Translations under genes and position numbers: made by a program | Part shown: positions 25,580 through 33,213 of the stretch, in pieces | How positions within the stretch are numbered: the first letter of the stretch is position 1 | Layout of the letters: the number at the start of each line of letters is the position of its first letter | Source: Microbacterium yannicii PS01 | GTDB taxonomy: Bacteria > Actinomycetota > Actinomycetes > Actinomycetales > Microbacteriaceae | Direction: 5' to 3' | Assembly (NCBI RefSeq): GCF_000304335.1 | Contig: NZ_CAJF01000009.1 | Span: 62,001 to 126,000 of the forward strand | Length of the DNA stretch: 64,000 bases | The notes under the pieces: generated by a model | The model's database searches: none | Seen by the model: only the letters and a program-made list of their open reading frames with translations | What the model was told of the DNA's origin: nothing

Positions 25580-26356
25580 ATGTTTCCCTTGAGTGAACGT
25601 CGTGGCGACTCCGTCGCCGACGTGTTATCGGACGATTTAGCCCGCGACCTTCGTCGGGGGAACAGGATGCAGATGGCGACGACGGGGTTGGGCGGCAAGA
25701 TCCGGGCGGCGAGGACGGCGCGAGGCCTGAGCTTGCGCACGGTGGCCGCCGCAATCAATCTTTCGCCGAGCCTGCTGTCCCAAGTGGAGACCGGAAAGAT
25801 CCAACCGTCAGTCAGTACGTTGTACGCGATCGTGACTTATCTCGACCTTTCGATCGACGAATTGCTTGACCGTGGCGCACCCGCGTCCGAATCCGATCCG
25901 GGGCCGCGTGGACCGGAGCACCCAGTTCAGCGCTCCGGCACCCACCCGCTCGTCACGATGCAGAACGGCGTCACGTGGGAGCGTCTGGCGACGCTCGGAC
26001 CGACAGACCGAATCGACCCCATCCTGACGACCTACGCGCCACGGGGAGCGAGTTCGATAGAGGACTCGCATATGCGTCATTCTGGCGTGGAGTACGGCTA
26101 TGTCATCACGGGCGAGTTGACCCTGAAGCTTGATTTCGAGAGCTACGTTCTACACGCGGGTGACTCCGTGTGCTTCGATTCGCGACGCCCGCACCTCTAC
26201 GTGAATCACACCGATCAAGTCACGCAGGGCGTGTGGTTCGTGGTCGGTCGCAACGAAGAGGGCGACGCGACCGAACCCGGTGGCCACATCAATGCGCGCA
26301 CCGCGGTGGACGCGCTGGAGATCCTGCGATCTACGCGCACCGAAGGCGGCGGCTAG
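25580..26356 (+). CDS. XRE family regulator with C-terminal cupin domain, copy 1
   Basis: This 258-residue protein has an HTH_3 domain at about residues 35-90 (LGGKIRAARTARGLSLRTVAAAINLSPSLLSQVETGK) and a cupin at about 140-230 (HSGVEYGYVITGELTLKLDFESYVLHAGDSVCFDSRRPH). This layout is common in regulators that sense a small metabolite in the cupin and control nearby catabolic genes. AGGAG five nt upstream supports the start. A paralogue follows 8 nt later. Which promoters they control is not visible. Confidence 0.88.
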   Translation: MFPLSERRGDSVADVLSDDLARDLRRGNRMQMATTGLGGKIRAARTARGLSLRTVAAAINLSPSLLSQVETGKIQPSVSTLYAIVTYLDLSIDELLDRGAPASESDPGPRGPEHPVQRSGTHPLVTMQNGVTWERLATLGPTDRIDPILTTYAPRGASSIEDSHMRHSGVEYGYVITGELTLKLDFESYVLHAGDSVCFDSRRPHLYVNHTDQVTQGVWFVVGRNEEGDATEPGGHINARTAVDALEILRSTRTEGGG

Positions 26357-26364
26357 GAGCAGGC

Positions 26365-26985
26365 GTGACGGACGACGATTGGCACAAGGTCGGTGAGCGC
26401 ATCCGTGAAGCGCGCATCGCGGCCGGGCTGTCTGTGCGCGAGCTCGCACGACGCATGGGAGTATCGCCGAGTCATGTGTCCCAGGTCGAGCGCGGAATCG
26501 GATCCTTCAGCGTTCCTACGCTGTACACGGTCGTGCGCGAACTTGGTCTTTCAGTAGGAGACCTCATCCCCGCACCCGTGATCAGCCCGGCCGCCTCACC
26601 ATCAGAGAGGGAGCGGGAGATCCGGGACACCCCGCAGTTCGTCCTGCGCAAGGAGAGCCGACCGACCATCCGCCTCAGCAACGGGCCTCGGTGGGACAGG
26701 CTGACGCCACAGAACGAGCCGGATGTGGAATTTCTCGAAGTGACTTACGAGCCCGGCACGGGGGGGCATGCGAACCACATTCAACACGATGGCCGCGAGT
26801 ACGGGGTTGTAATCGAAGGAGAGCTTTCTGTCGAGGTGGAGGGCACGACGGCCGTGCTCCAAGCGGGGGATTCGATCGTCTTTGACTCGCAACGTCGCCA
26901 CCGGTTCTGGAACGGATCCTCCGTGGCGGTTCGCGCCGTATGGTTCGTGCGCGACCGCGCCGGATCGACCGTCCCGCACGTGTAA
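26365..26985 (+). CDS. XRE family regulator with C-terminal cupin domain, copy 2
   Basis: About 206 residues from GTG 26365, preceded by TAGGAGCAG. The HTH reads VGERIREARIAAGLSVRELARRMGVSPSHVSQVERGIGSFSVPTL, and the cupin carries HDGREYGVVIEGELSVEVEGTTAVLQAGDSIVFDSQRRH. It aligns with copy 1 throughout but lacks its 30-residue N-terminal extension. Tandem co-transcribed copies may form heterodimers or split activator and repressor roles. It is the last recognisable gene of the catabolic island. Confidence 0.88.
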   Translation: MTDDDWHKVGERIREARIAAGLSVRELARRMGVSPSHVSQVERGIGSFSVPTLYTVVRELGLSVGDLIPAPVISPAASPSEREREIRDTPQFVLRKESRPTIRLSNGPRWDRLTPQNEPDVEFLEVTYEPGTGGHANHIQHDGREYGVVIEGELSVEVEGTTAVLQAGDSIVFDSQRRHRFWNGSSVAVRAVWFVRDRAGSTVPHV

Positions 26986-27113
26986 GGGGCAGCGATCCCG
27001 CGGCAGGGCGGCTGGCTGGCGAATCTGACGCTCGATGAAGGCAGCCATTTCGGAGCATGGCGAATGCAGAAACCCAGGTAAATGCCGAAATCCTTCTCTC
27101 GCCGATATTAGAT

Positions 27114-27139
27114 CTTATGTCAACTCAGGTTGACATAAG
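27114..27139. promoter_or_regulatory. Perfect 11-bp inverted repeat in the 26986-27269 intergenic gap
   Basis: CTTATGTCAAC (27114-27124) and GTTGACATAAG (27129-27139) are exact reverse complements around TCAG. No U-run follows, which argues against an intrinsic terminator. The length and symmetry fit a homodimer-binding operator or a recombination half-site. It lies at the junction between the catabolic island and the defence region, 131 nt beyond the Cap5 stop. Nothing else is seen in this gap. Confidence 0.6.
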
Positions 27140-27269
27140 GTCGATCTGGCCTCCGTCGAGGAAACCGTGTTCGCCTCTCGGATGTGTGTCGAGACCTGAA
27201 GGCGGACGACGCGTACGGTGATGTCAGAACAGGGCGGCGAACGTGTGATTCAGCGGGATCGCCTCAAAG

Positions 27270-28418
27270 TCAGCCGACTCTGAGCGCTTCCACGTAGTCT
27301 TCGGCGGTCCGCTGGTACACGACGAGCTGTGGCTGGGCGTCGCGCATGTGGTGCTGGCCGGTGGCCACCGCAGCGGCCACGGGGACGGCTGCGAGGAGGT
27401 GAATCCGCTCGCAGCTCGGGTAGTGGGATTCGACTCTGGCCAGGGCGCGGCGCCACGCGGAAGCGAACGCGGCGAGGTCCGCCTTCGTCTGGATCAAGTC
27501 CGGACCGATGTTCTCGACAGTCAGCGCGACGCGGGGGAGGTCTACCAGATCCGCGGGTGCTCGGCTCACGTCGACCGCTGCGGACACGCTCACCGTCACA
27601 ACTACGTCCCGGGCCTGGGCATCGGCGCTTCCATGGGAGACCTCGAATGCGGCCGGTGTGAGCGGTTCGTTCCGCCAACAGCACGCGAGATCTTCCGCGT
27701 CGCGGAATCGGGGGAACACTCGGATGTCGGCCTTGTCATCGAGGCGGGACCCGAGGAAAACGAGGAGCGGGATTGGCGCCATCGCGAAGACGGCGACAGT
27801 GGGGTGGGGAGAGTCGCGAAGACCCTCGAGCTTGGCCGCGATCTTCTTCGTGCCTTCGTCCCACACCCACGATTCGGTGTCCTCGGAGTCGATGGACACG
27901 ATGTACTCGGCGTCGTGGGGGTGTTCGCCGGCTGGTCGTAGATCCTCGTAGTGGAGTGCTGCCCCGACCTGTCTGTCGGTTGCCGGTGAGAGTGTCCCGC
28001 GGATTCTTCCTGTGACGCGAACGACGGCGGCCTCTGTCACGGTGGCGAAGTCAGTCACGCGGCGAACGCGATCCTCGTGCGCGCGCTTGTGTCGGGCGAG
28101 GTACTCCTCGGTGTAGATCCTCTCCGCGCCGATGTCGTCGACCATCCGATGGCACTCATGGCATAGGAGCAGCAGGTTCTCCGGTAGCGCACGCTCGTCG
28201 AGAGTGAGCGTCGATTTTCCCCGCGGCGACTTCTTCCCCTTGGTCGCGCCCACGTTGTGGGCGACCTGCCCGTGTGGGATGTGGTGGAAGTATGTGCGGC
28301 CTCCGCCGAGAAGGTAGGCGGAGCACAGCACGCAACGGCCCGCAGCGCGAACCCAGATCTCGCGAATCACCTGCTCGCCGATGCGTGATCTCGCGACCTG
28401 CGTGTTCCTGCGCGTCAT
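27270..28418 (-). CDS. cap5: CBASS effector nuclease Cap5 (HNH-SAVED)
   Basis: This 382-residue protein has two domains. Residues about 20-100 form an HNH/beta-beta-alpha-metal nuclease with zinc-binding Cys29, Cys32, Cys86 and Cys89, and His45/46 in HHIPHG, within NLLLLCHECH. Residues about 145-380 resemble a SAVED domain (for example AVFAMAPIPLLVFLGSRL and the Cys/His-rich late part), which binds cyclic oligonucleotide messengers. In known Cap5 proteins, ligand binding triggers tetramer formation and dsDNA degradation, killing the infected cell. It is divergent from the CD-NTase gene across 106 nt, an orientation less usual than a single operon. Confidence 0.88.
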   Translation of the reverse strand: MTRRNTQVARSRIGEQVIREIWVRAAGRCVLCSAYLLGGGRTYFHHIPHGQVAHNVGATKGKKSPRGKSTLTLDERALPENLLLLCHECHRMVDDIGAERIYTEEYLARHKRAHEDRVRRVTDFATVTEAAVVRVTGRIRGTLSPATDRQVGAALHYEDLRPAGEHPHDAEYIVSIDSEDTESWVWDEGTKKIAAKLEGLRDSPHPTVAVFAMAPIPLLVFLGSRLDDKADIRVFPRFRDAEDLACCWRNEPLTPAAFEVSHGSADAQARDVVVTVSVSAAVDVSRAPADLVDLPRVALTVENIGPDLIQTKADLAAFASAWRRALARVESHYPSCERIHLLAAVPVAAAVATGQHHMRDAQPQLVVYQRTAEDYVEALRVG

Positions 28419-28524
28419 GCATTGCCCATCTCAATGTCGGAAGCCCTCTTTATCATAGGAACTACACCGTTGTGATTCATCGGCGGTGCTGGGGAACGAA
28501 GGTCCGAATGGGAGGGGTTCCGTT

Positions 28525-29508
28525 ATGCAGCTCGAGGATCATTTCGGAGTACTGCTCCGAGACACTGTCAACCTGAGTCCGTTCCGGCTCAACACGCTCG
28601 ACGACCGGGTGGCCAAGATCTACTCCGCGCTGCAGAACGACACCGAGCTGGGGCCGCGCGTGCTCGGCATGAGCAAGCAGGGCTCATGGGCGCACCGGAC
28701 CATCATCAATCCCGTCGGGGACAACGAGTTCGACGCGGACTTCATGCTCTACCTCAAGGATGACACGGATTGGTCCGCGAAGGACTATCTCACGAACGTC
28801 AAGTCGGCGCTGATGCGTAGCTCCGTCTACGGCAAGATGCCCGTGAATCGGAAGAACCGATGCGTGCGCGTCGTCTACGCGAACTCGTGTCACATCGACA
28901 TCGTTCCCGCCATTGAGCGCGGTGGCCTCGAGTACGTCGCGAACTACGAGGATGACAACTGGGAGCGGACGGATCCTAAGGGGTTCACCACGTGGATGAA
29001 GGAGAAGGACACCATCACCGGCGGCAACCTCCGCCGGGTGATCCGTCTCATGAAGTTCCTTCGCGATCACCGGGGATCCTTCAAGGGGACCCGGTCCGTC
29101 ATCCTCACCACGCTCCTCGGCGAACAGGTGAGTGCCTTCCGCACCTTCGGCGACTCGGGTTACTACAAGAACGTCCCCACCACACTGCTGCACGTCGTCA
29201 GCGACCTCGACGAGTACCTTCGGGCGAACCCCACAAAGCCCGTCATCATGGACCCGTCCGGCTCGGGTGCCAGCTTCGACCACCGGTGGTCGCAAAAGAC
29301 CTACGCGAACTTCCGCGACCGCATCCACACGTACGCCGCAGACATGGACGCCGCGTACCACGCGACCGACAAGGACGACAGCGTCTCGAGGTGGCAGGCC
29401 CTGTTCGGGGACGGATTCAAGGCGCCGACGACGTCCGAGTCGAGCACGCCCTTCGGTGAGCCCAAGTCCGCTCCCGCGTCGACCAGCCTTTCGGGACGCG
29501 CCGGTTGA
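28525..29508 (+). CDS. CBASS CD-NTase (cGAS/DncV-like nucleotidyltransferase)
   Basis: This 327-residue protein has the polymerase-beta-like core GSWAHR at Gly53-Ser54, metal ligands Asp70 and Asp72 in FDADFML, and a third Asp near residue 125 in CHIDIVPA. It should make a cyclic di- or trinucleotide on phage infection that activates Cap5. ATG 28525 follows GGAGGGG at 7-8 nt. The C-terminus is a Ser/Pro-rich tail ending SLSGRAG; a terminal Gly suits conjugation by the Cap2 encoded next. The gene overlaps Cap2 (TTGA). The clade is not assigned; pairing with HNH-SAVED recalls CdnG/CdnD-type systems. Confidence 0.9.
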   Translation: MQLEDHFGVLLRDTVNLSPFRLNTLDDRVAKIYSALQNDTELGPRVLGMSKQGSWAHRTIINPVGDNEFDADFMLYLKDDTDWSAKDYLTNVKSALMRSSVYGKMPVNRKNRCVRVVYANSCHIDIVPAIERGGLEYVANYEDDNWERTDPKGFTTWMKEKDTITGGNLRRVIRLMKFLRDHRGSFKGTRSVILTTLLGEQVSAFRTFGDSGYYKNVPTTLLHVVSDLDEYLRANPTKPVIMDPSGSGASFDHRWSQKTYANFRDRIHTYAADMDAAYHATDKDDSVSRWQALFGDGFKAPTTSESSTPFGEPKSAPASTSLSGRAG

Positions 29509-31181
29509 GTCCCGCGCCCGGTCGTTCACCGTGGCAGGAGCAGTTCCTCGCCGATCTGGACTCCGTCGCGCGTGCGCATCCGGAACTGGTCGGCATCCGC
29601 GAACGGCGCAAGCTCTCCGACGCCGGAGAGTTGCCGATCCAACTCGCGATCCACACCGCGAACTTGGTTCACGGCGAAGGCGGGCTCGAGCTCGACCAGA
29701 CCGAGATCGTCGAGATCACCATCCCGCGAGAGCCCGCCCAGCCCCCCTCGGCCCATGTCACACACCCGAGATTCGTCGGATACCCGCACGTGCTCAACGG
29801 CTACGTTCTGTGCATCTACCTCGACCCGGATCGAGAGTGGAACCCGGACCACAGTGCCACAGGATTCCTCAACCGTCTCTGGGGTTGGTTCGAATCGGCT
29901 GCGGCCGGAAAGTTCGACCCGCGCACATCACTGTTCCACGCCGTCGGTGGAACCAGTCACGCAACGGGATCCACTTCGACAGTAGTCATTCGCGACGAGC
30001 TCGCCGACGGAATCGCTCGGGTTTGGCTCGCGCCGAGGAATGACCACCGATTCGACCTCACATTCAGCGACTCAACCGACAGCCTCCGCGCGACGATGCT
30101 GACCGCTCCCGCGCCGCTGCCCCTCGGGACAGGCACCACCGTTCTCGAGCTCTCCACCCTTCTTGACGACCCCACGCTGAGTCGCGCTGGGCGGCCCGAG
30201 CCCGGCATGCCTGCAAAGCGAGACTCTATGTGGGTCATGTTCACGGCAGCCGCAAGACGGAACCCTGACAACTCGCCGCAGCCCTTCATCCTCCGCGTTC
30301 CACATCCTGCGGGAGGCGTCCCTCATGTTCTTGTCGGGGCGCTGCCCGCGGCAGCAGCAGACGCCCTTCGCTCGGGAACCGATCCCAAGGATCCGGACAT
30401 CGAGTGGTGGCGCGTGTCCGACGAACGTGCCTCCGTGACAACTCGCCGGGACTCGACACGACCTACCGCAGCATTCGTTGGGCGCACCGTGCTCCTCCTC
30501 GGCTGCGGTGGCTTGGGCTCGTGGATGGCCGAGTTCATCGCGCGCGCTGGTGTGAAGAAGATCGTCCTGTCAGACCCCGCCGTGATCTCCGGCGGGCTTC
30601 TCGTCCGGCAGAACTATGCCGAGGGCGATGTCGGCGCGACCAAGCAATCTGCGCTGGTATCGCGCCTCCGTGCCATCCGCGACGATCTCGAAGTCGAAGT
30701 GCTCGCTGACAGCGAGTGGCTCGAACTCGAGGATCTTGATCTCATCGTCGATGCCACCGTCAACCTCGCGAACGGCCAAGCTCTCGCCGTCGTGTCACAC
30801 AGCCTGCTGGTAGCGCAGGTGGCAGTTGACCCACGCACCGCATCCATGGGAATGGTCCTGGTAAAGCCGTCGGGATGCACGAGTTCCATGCCGGAACTCG
30901 ATGCCCACGCAGGACGCATCGTCCTGAACGATCCGACTCTCGAGGACTATCACTCCATGTGGTCTGCCGGTACTCACGGCTTTCTCACACCCACGCGCGG
31001 CTGCTCCGTCCCCACGTTCCACGGGTCGGCCGCCGACGTCGCAGCCGCGGCAGGAGTGATGCTTTCCCTGCTCGGCACGCAGCTCGTGTCTCCCGCAACC
31101 GGAGTCCACCTCTTCACGCTCCCACACGCAGCGGCCCAGGAAACCAAGACGGCAGTTTTCCTCCCTCTCGGCGTCACCTAG
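29505..31181 (+). CDS. cap2: CBASS Cap2 (E2-E1 ubiquitin-transfer-like fusion)
   Basis: This 558-residue protein starts with TTG inside the CD-NTase stop. The N-terminal E2-like domain (about 1-160) has the candidate catalytic Cys103 in NGYVLCIYLD followed by DREWNPD. A linker domain follows, then an E1/ThiF-like adenylation domain from about 325 with LLLGCGGLGSWMAEFIARAG (Gly333 onward). The candidate E1 Cys500 lies in TRGCSVPTFHG. Known Cap2 enzymes ligate the CD-NTase C-terminus to cell proteins and prime messenger synthesis. No JAB-type Cap3 deconjugase gene follows, and no JAB motif is seen in the C-terminus. Confidence 0.9.
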   Translation: MSPAPGRSPWQEQFLADLDSVARAHPELVGIRERRKLSDAGELPIQLAIHTANLVHGEGGLELDQTEIVEITIPREPAQPPSAHVTHPRFVGYPHVLNGYVLCIYLDPDREWNPDHSATGFLNRLWGWFESAAAGKFDPRTSLFHAVGGTSHATGSTSTVVIRDELADGIARVWLAPRNDHRFDLTFSDSTDSLRATMLTAPAPLPLGTGTTVLELSTLLDDPTLSRAGRPEPGMPAKRDSMWVMFTAAARRNPDNSPQPFILRVPHPAGGVPHVLVGALPAAAADALRSGTDPKDPDIEWWRVSDERASVTTRRDSTRPTAAFVGRTVLLLGCGGLGSWMAEFIARAGVKKIVLSDPAVISGGLLVRQNYAEGDVGATKQSALVSRLRAIRDDLEVEVLADSEWLELEDLDLIVDATVNLANGQALAVVSHSLLVAQVAVDPRTASMGMVLVKPSGCTSSMPELDAHAGRIVLNDPTLEDYHSMWSAGTHGFLTPTRGCSVPTFHGSAADVAAAAGVMLSLLGTQLVSPATGVHLFTLPHAAAQETKTAVFLPLGVT

Positions 31182-31276
31182 AGGGCCCTCGCGTCTCCGC
31201 ACAGGTCATGCTTGGGGTCGGCACCTGGTTCTGGCTGGATACTTGAAAGCATCCGCGTACACTTGGGGTTGCATTT

Positions 31277-31322
31277 ATATCTGCAAGCTCATATCTTCAG
31301 GGCAACGGCATTATGCAGATAT
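31277..31322. promoter_or_regulatory. Inverted repeat upstream of the HTH/PIN module
   Basis: ATATCTGCA (31277-31285) and TGCAGATAT (31314-31322) are exact inverted copies separated by 28 nt, and a related CATATCT occurs between them. The spacing of about four helical turns from centre to centre suits cooperative binding by a toxin-antitoxin-type autorepressor such as the HTH protein encoded at 31393. The stretch 31182-31392 has no other gene. Confidence 0.5.
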
Positions 31323-31392
31323 GCGATACCCAGTCAGGCGCCGGCACGCTCAACATCGCCGGCGCCCACAAGCAACAAGAGAGCACGCATCC

Positions 31393-31848
31393 ATGAACGC
31401 CACGCTTCTCGCGCACTCCGGCGCAGTCACTGAGCAGGTTCTGTTCGACGAGAACATCCAGCAAGAGGCCCGCGAGGTCATCGCCGAGGCCCACGACCGT
31501 AAGCCGATCGGCATCGCCATCGAGCTTGAGGACGGCTCGGCGATCTCCCTACCAACCGAGCTGTCGCGCGCGCTCGTGTTGGCCATCCACGGCATGACGC
31601 AGGGCAACGTCACGATGCGCGCTATGCCCGAAGAGCTCACCACTTCGACCGCTGCCGGGATCCTCGGCGTCTCGCGGCCGACGCTGATGAAGCTCATCGC
31701 GGAAGGAGACGTGCGTGCCACGAAGGTTGGCAGTCACCACCGCCTCAATGTCCACGACGTGCTTGCCCTGCGCGATAAGCGCGAGGAGACTCGCAGGATC
31801 GCGTTTGACGAACTGCGTCAGGTCGACACAAACCTCGACCTTGATTGA
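31393..31848 (+). CDS. Excisionase/MerR-like HTH protein, probable antitoxin of the PIN gene
   Basis: This 151-residue protein has an acidic N-terminal half (DENIQQEAREVIAEAHDRKPIGIAIELEDGSAISLP) and a C-terminal helix-turn-helix of the excisionase family. The HTH reads TTSTAAGILGVSRPTLMKLIAEGDVRATKVGSHHRLNVHDVL. ATG 31393 gives the compact family form; an earlier GTG-type start would add a non-conserved leader. The same HTH-plus-PIN arrangement is common in actinobacteria as a VapBC-like pair, with the HTH protein as antitoxin and autorepressor. Excision control of the mobile region is an alternative. Confidence 0.78.
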   Translation: MNATLLAHSGAVTEQVLFDENIQQEAREVIAEAHDRKPIGIAIELEDGSAISLPTELSRALVLAIHGMTQGNVTMRAMPEELTTSTAAGILGVSRPTLMKLIAEGDVRATKVGSHHRLNVHDVLALRDKREETRRIAFDELRQVDTNLDLD

Positions 31849-31905
31849 CTGCCACTTCCAGAAGTGTCGTCCGGTCTTCCCCATCGGCGCTCACGTGTCG
31901 AAGGG

Positions 31906-31939
31906 ATAGCCCCCGGAGTTGATACGGATCGGGGGCTAT
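31906..31939. promoter_or_regulatory. Perfect hairpin overlapping the PIN gene SD
   Basis: ATAGCCCCCG (31906-31915) pairs exactly with CGGGGGCTAT (31930-31939), loop 14 nt. Its 3' arm contains GGGGG, the only SD-like stretch at the right distance from the PIN start. It may end antitoxin transcription, or hide the PIN ribosome site and keep toxin output below antitoxin output. There is no clear U-run. Confidence 0.55.
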
Positions 31940-31943
31940 TCTC

Positions 31944-32633
31944 GTGCCTATGGATCTGGTTTTCGTGGACGCGAACGTCCTGTTCAGCCGCACGCTGCGC
32001 GACTGGACGTTGATGCTGGGCAGGGAGTGCAATCGCTTCGCCGTCATCAGCTCACGGGACTGTCTCGTGGAGGCGATCGCGAACATCCGCGAACGGAACC
32101 CTGAGGCCGAAGGCGGCGCGATCAGCCACATTCACGACCTCATCGACCGCTCGCTCCACGACCTCATCACGCAGTACCCGGGCGGGCCAATCGACGGGAT
32201 GCCCGACGAGAAGGACTGGCACGTAGTGCATGCCGCGACCGCAGCAGGTGCGAAGATCCTCGTCACCTCGAACATGAAGGACTTCGCGCCAGTCGCAGAC
32301 TTACTGCCCTTCGACCTGTATTCTCCGGACGAGCTCTTCGATCTTGTCTGGAAGAATGACCCCCGCGGCGTCGAAGACGTCACGATCCAGCAGGTGCGCT
32401 ACTGGAAGGGTGAAGCGGAGCGCTACGAGGCTGAGGGACGGTCTGCACCCAAGGGACTCGTCCCGGCCCTTCACGACGCCGGCGCTACGGAGTTCGCCGG
32501 CATCATCGCACAGACCCTTCGCAAGCTCGGCTGCGAGAAGGGAATTACCGAGGGCGGTACTGCTCCCTCGGCCGCGGCTATCCCGGATCTGGATCCAGGG
32601 CTCACGACGGAGGCGGTGCCGTCTCCCGTGTGA
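31944..32633 (+). CDS. PIN domain protein, probable toxin RNase
   Basis: This protein of about 229 residues has a PIN-domain acidic set: Asp in LVFVDANVLFSR, Glu in SSRDCLVEAIANI, Asp in GMPDEKDWHVVHAA and Asp in VTSNMKDFAP. These place it among metal-dependent RNases used as VapC-like toxins. The C-terminal part (about 140-229) is an extension beyond a normal PIN domain. GTG 31944 has GGGGG 8 nt upstream; ATG 31950 is an alternative. It lies 95 nt after the HTH gene, and a strong hairpin ends just before its start. RNA cleavage is inferred from the fold. Confidence 0.8.
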   Translation: MPMDLVFVDANVLFSRTLRDWTLMLGRECNRFAVISSRDCLVEAIANIRERNPEAEGGAISHIHDLIDRSLHDLITQYPGGPIDGMPDEKDWHVVHAATAAGAKILVTSNMKDFAPVADLLPFDLYSPDELFDLVWKNDPRGVEDVTIQQVRYWKGEAERYEAEGRSAPKGLVPALHDAGATEFAGIIAQTLRKLGCEKGITEGGTAPSAAAIPDLDPGLTTEAVPSPV

Positions 32634-33213
32634 CCCGCGTTGGCAGTGTGGTGCTCAGCGGGTGCCAACTACTACCGCCTGACAGCCGCTGGGTTCGCTG
32701 AACCAGCCATCGAGCAATCGACGATCGCTTGCCGATGCGTGCGTATCCGGCCTACCTGCGCGTGCTCGTCCGCAACACAATGCGGTTGCGGGCCGGCCGC
32801 GACGCCGTAAAAGCCGGTCCTCCACGGCGGTTGGAAGCTCGCCGCGTGTAGTCATCGGTGTAGATCCGGATCGAGTGCGGCGCGTCACTGCACGACTATT
32901 TGACGCCGTTGAAAGGAGCCCCACGAATCCGACCAGCACCGCCCGCTCCGGTCTGTGCGCGGACCGGGGGCATCCGCTCGATCACCGGTCCTCGGTCGCG
33001 CGAATCGTTCGGGCGACCAGACTCCGTCCCTCCGATGCTCAGGACGCCTGTTCCGCCCGCCCGATGAACTTGCACGCCAACGTGCCACAAACGCGCGGGC
33101 GGAACAGACTGCGGGACGGAAGTCGAGGCAGCGAGGACAAGACAAAACCGCAATGCACGCAGGCACTTTCTGTGGAAGTCATTCCCAGTTAAGCAAGTTC
33201 CCGGTACTCTGGT
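32634..33213. other. Gene-poor region with nested inverted repeats, candidate oriT
   Basis: No convincing gene is seen in this 580-nt stretch. CTGTTCCGCCCGC (33048-33060) is an exact inverted copy of GCGGGCGGAACAG (33095-33107). Outside these, GACTCCGTCCC (33020-33030) pairs with GGGACGGA-A-GTC (33113-33124) with one bulged base. Long paired arms just upstream of a relaxase gene are typical of conjugative origins of transfer, where a nick site flanks the hairpins. No nick site can be named. A transcription attenuator is an alternative. Confidence 0.45.

Noticed and set aside
32655-33192. Small hypothetical genes on either strand upstream of the relaxase
   Set aside because: No SD, no domain and Arg/Ser-rich translations. 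The stretch fits a noncoding oriT region better.
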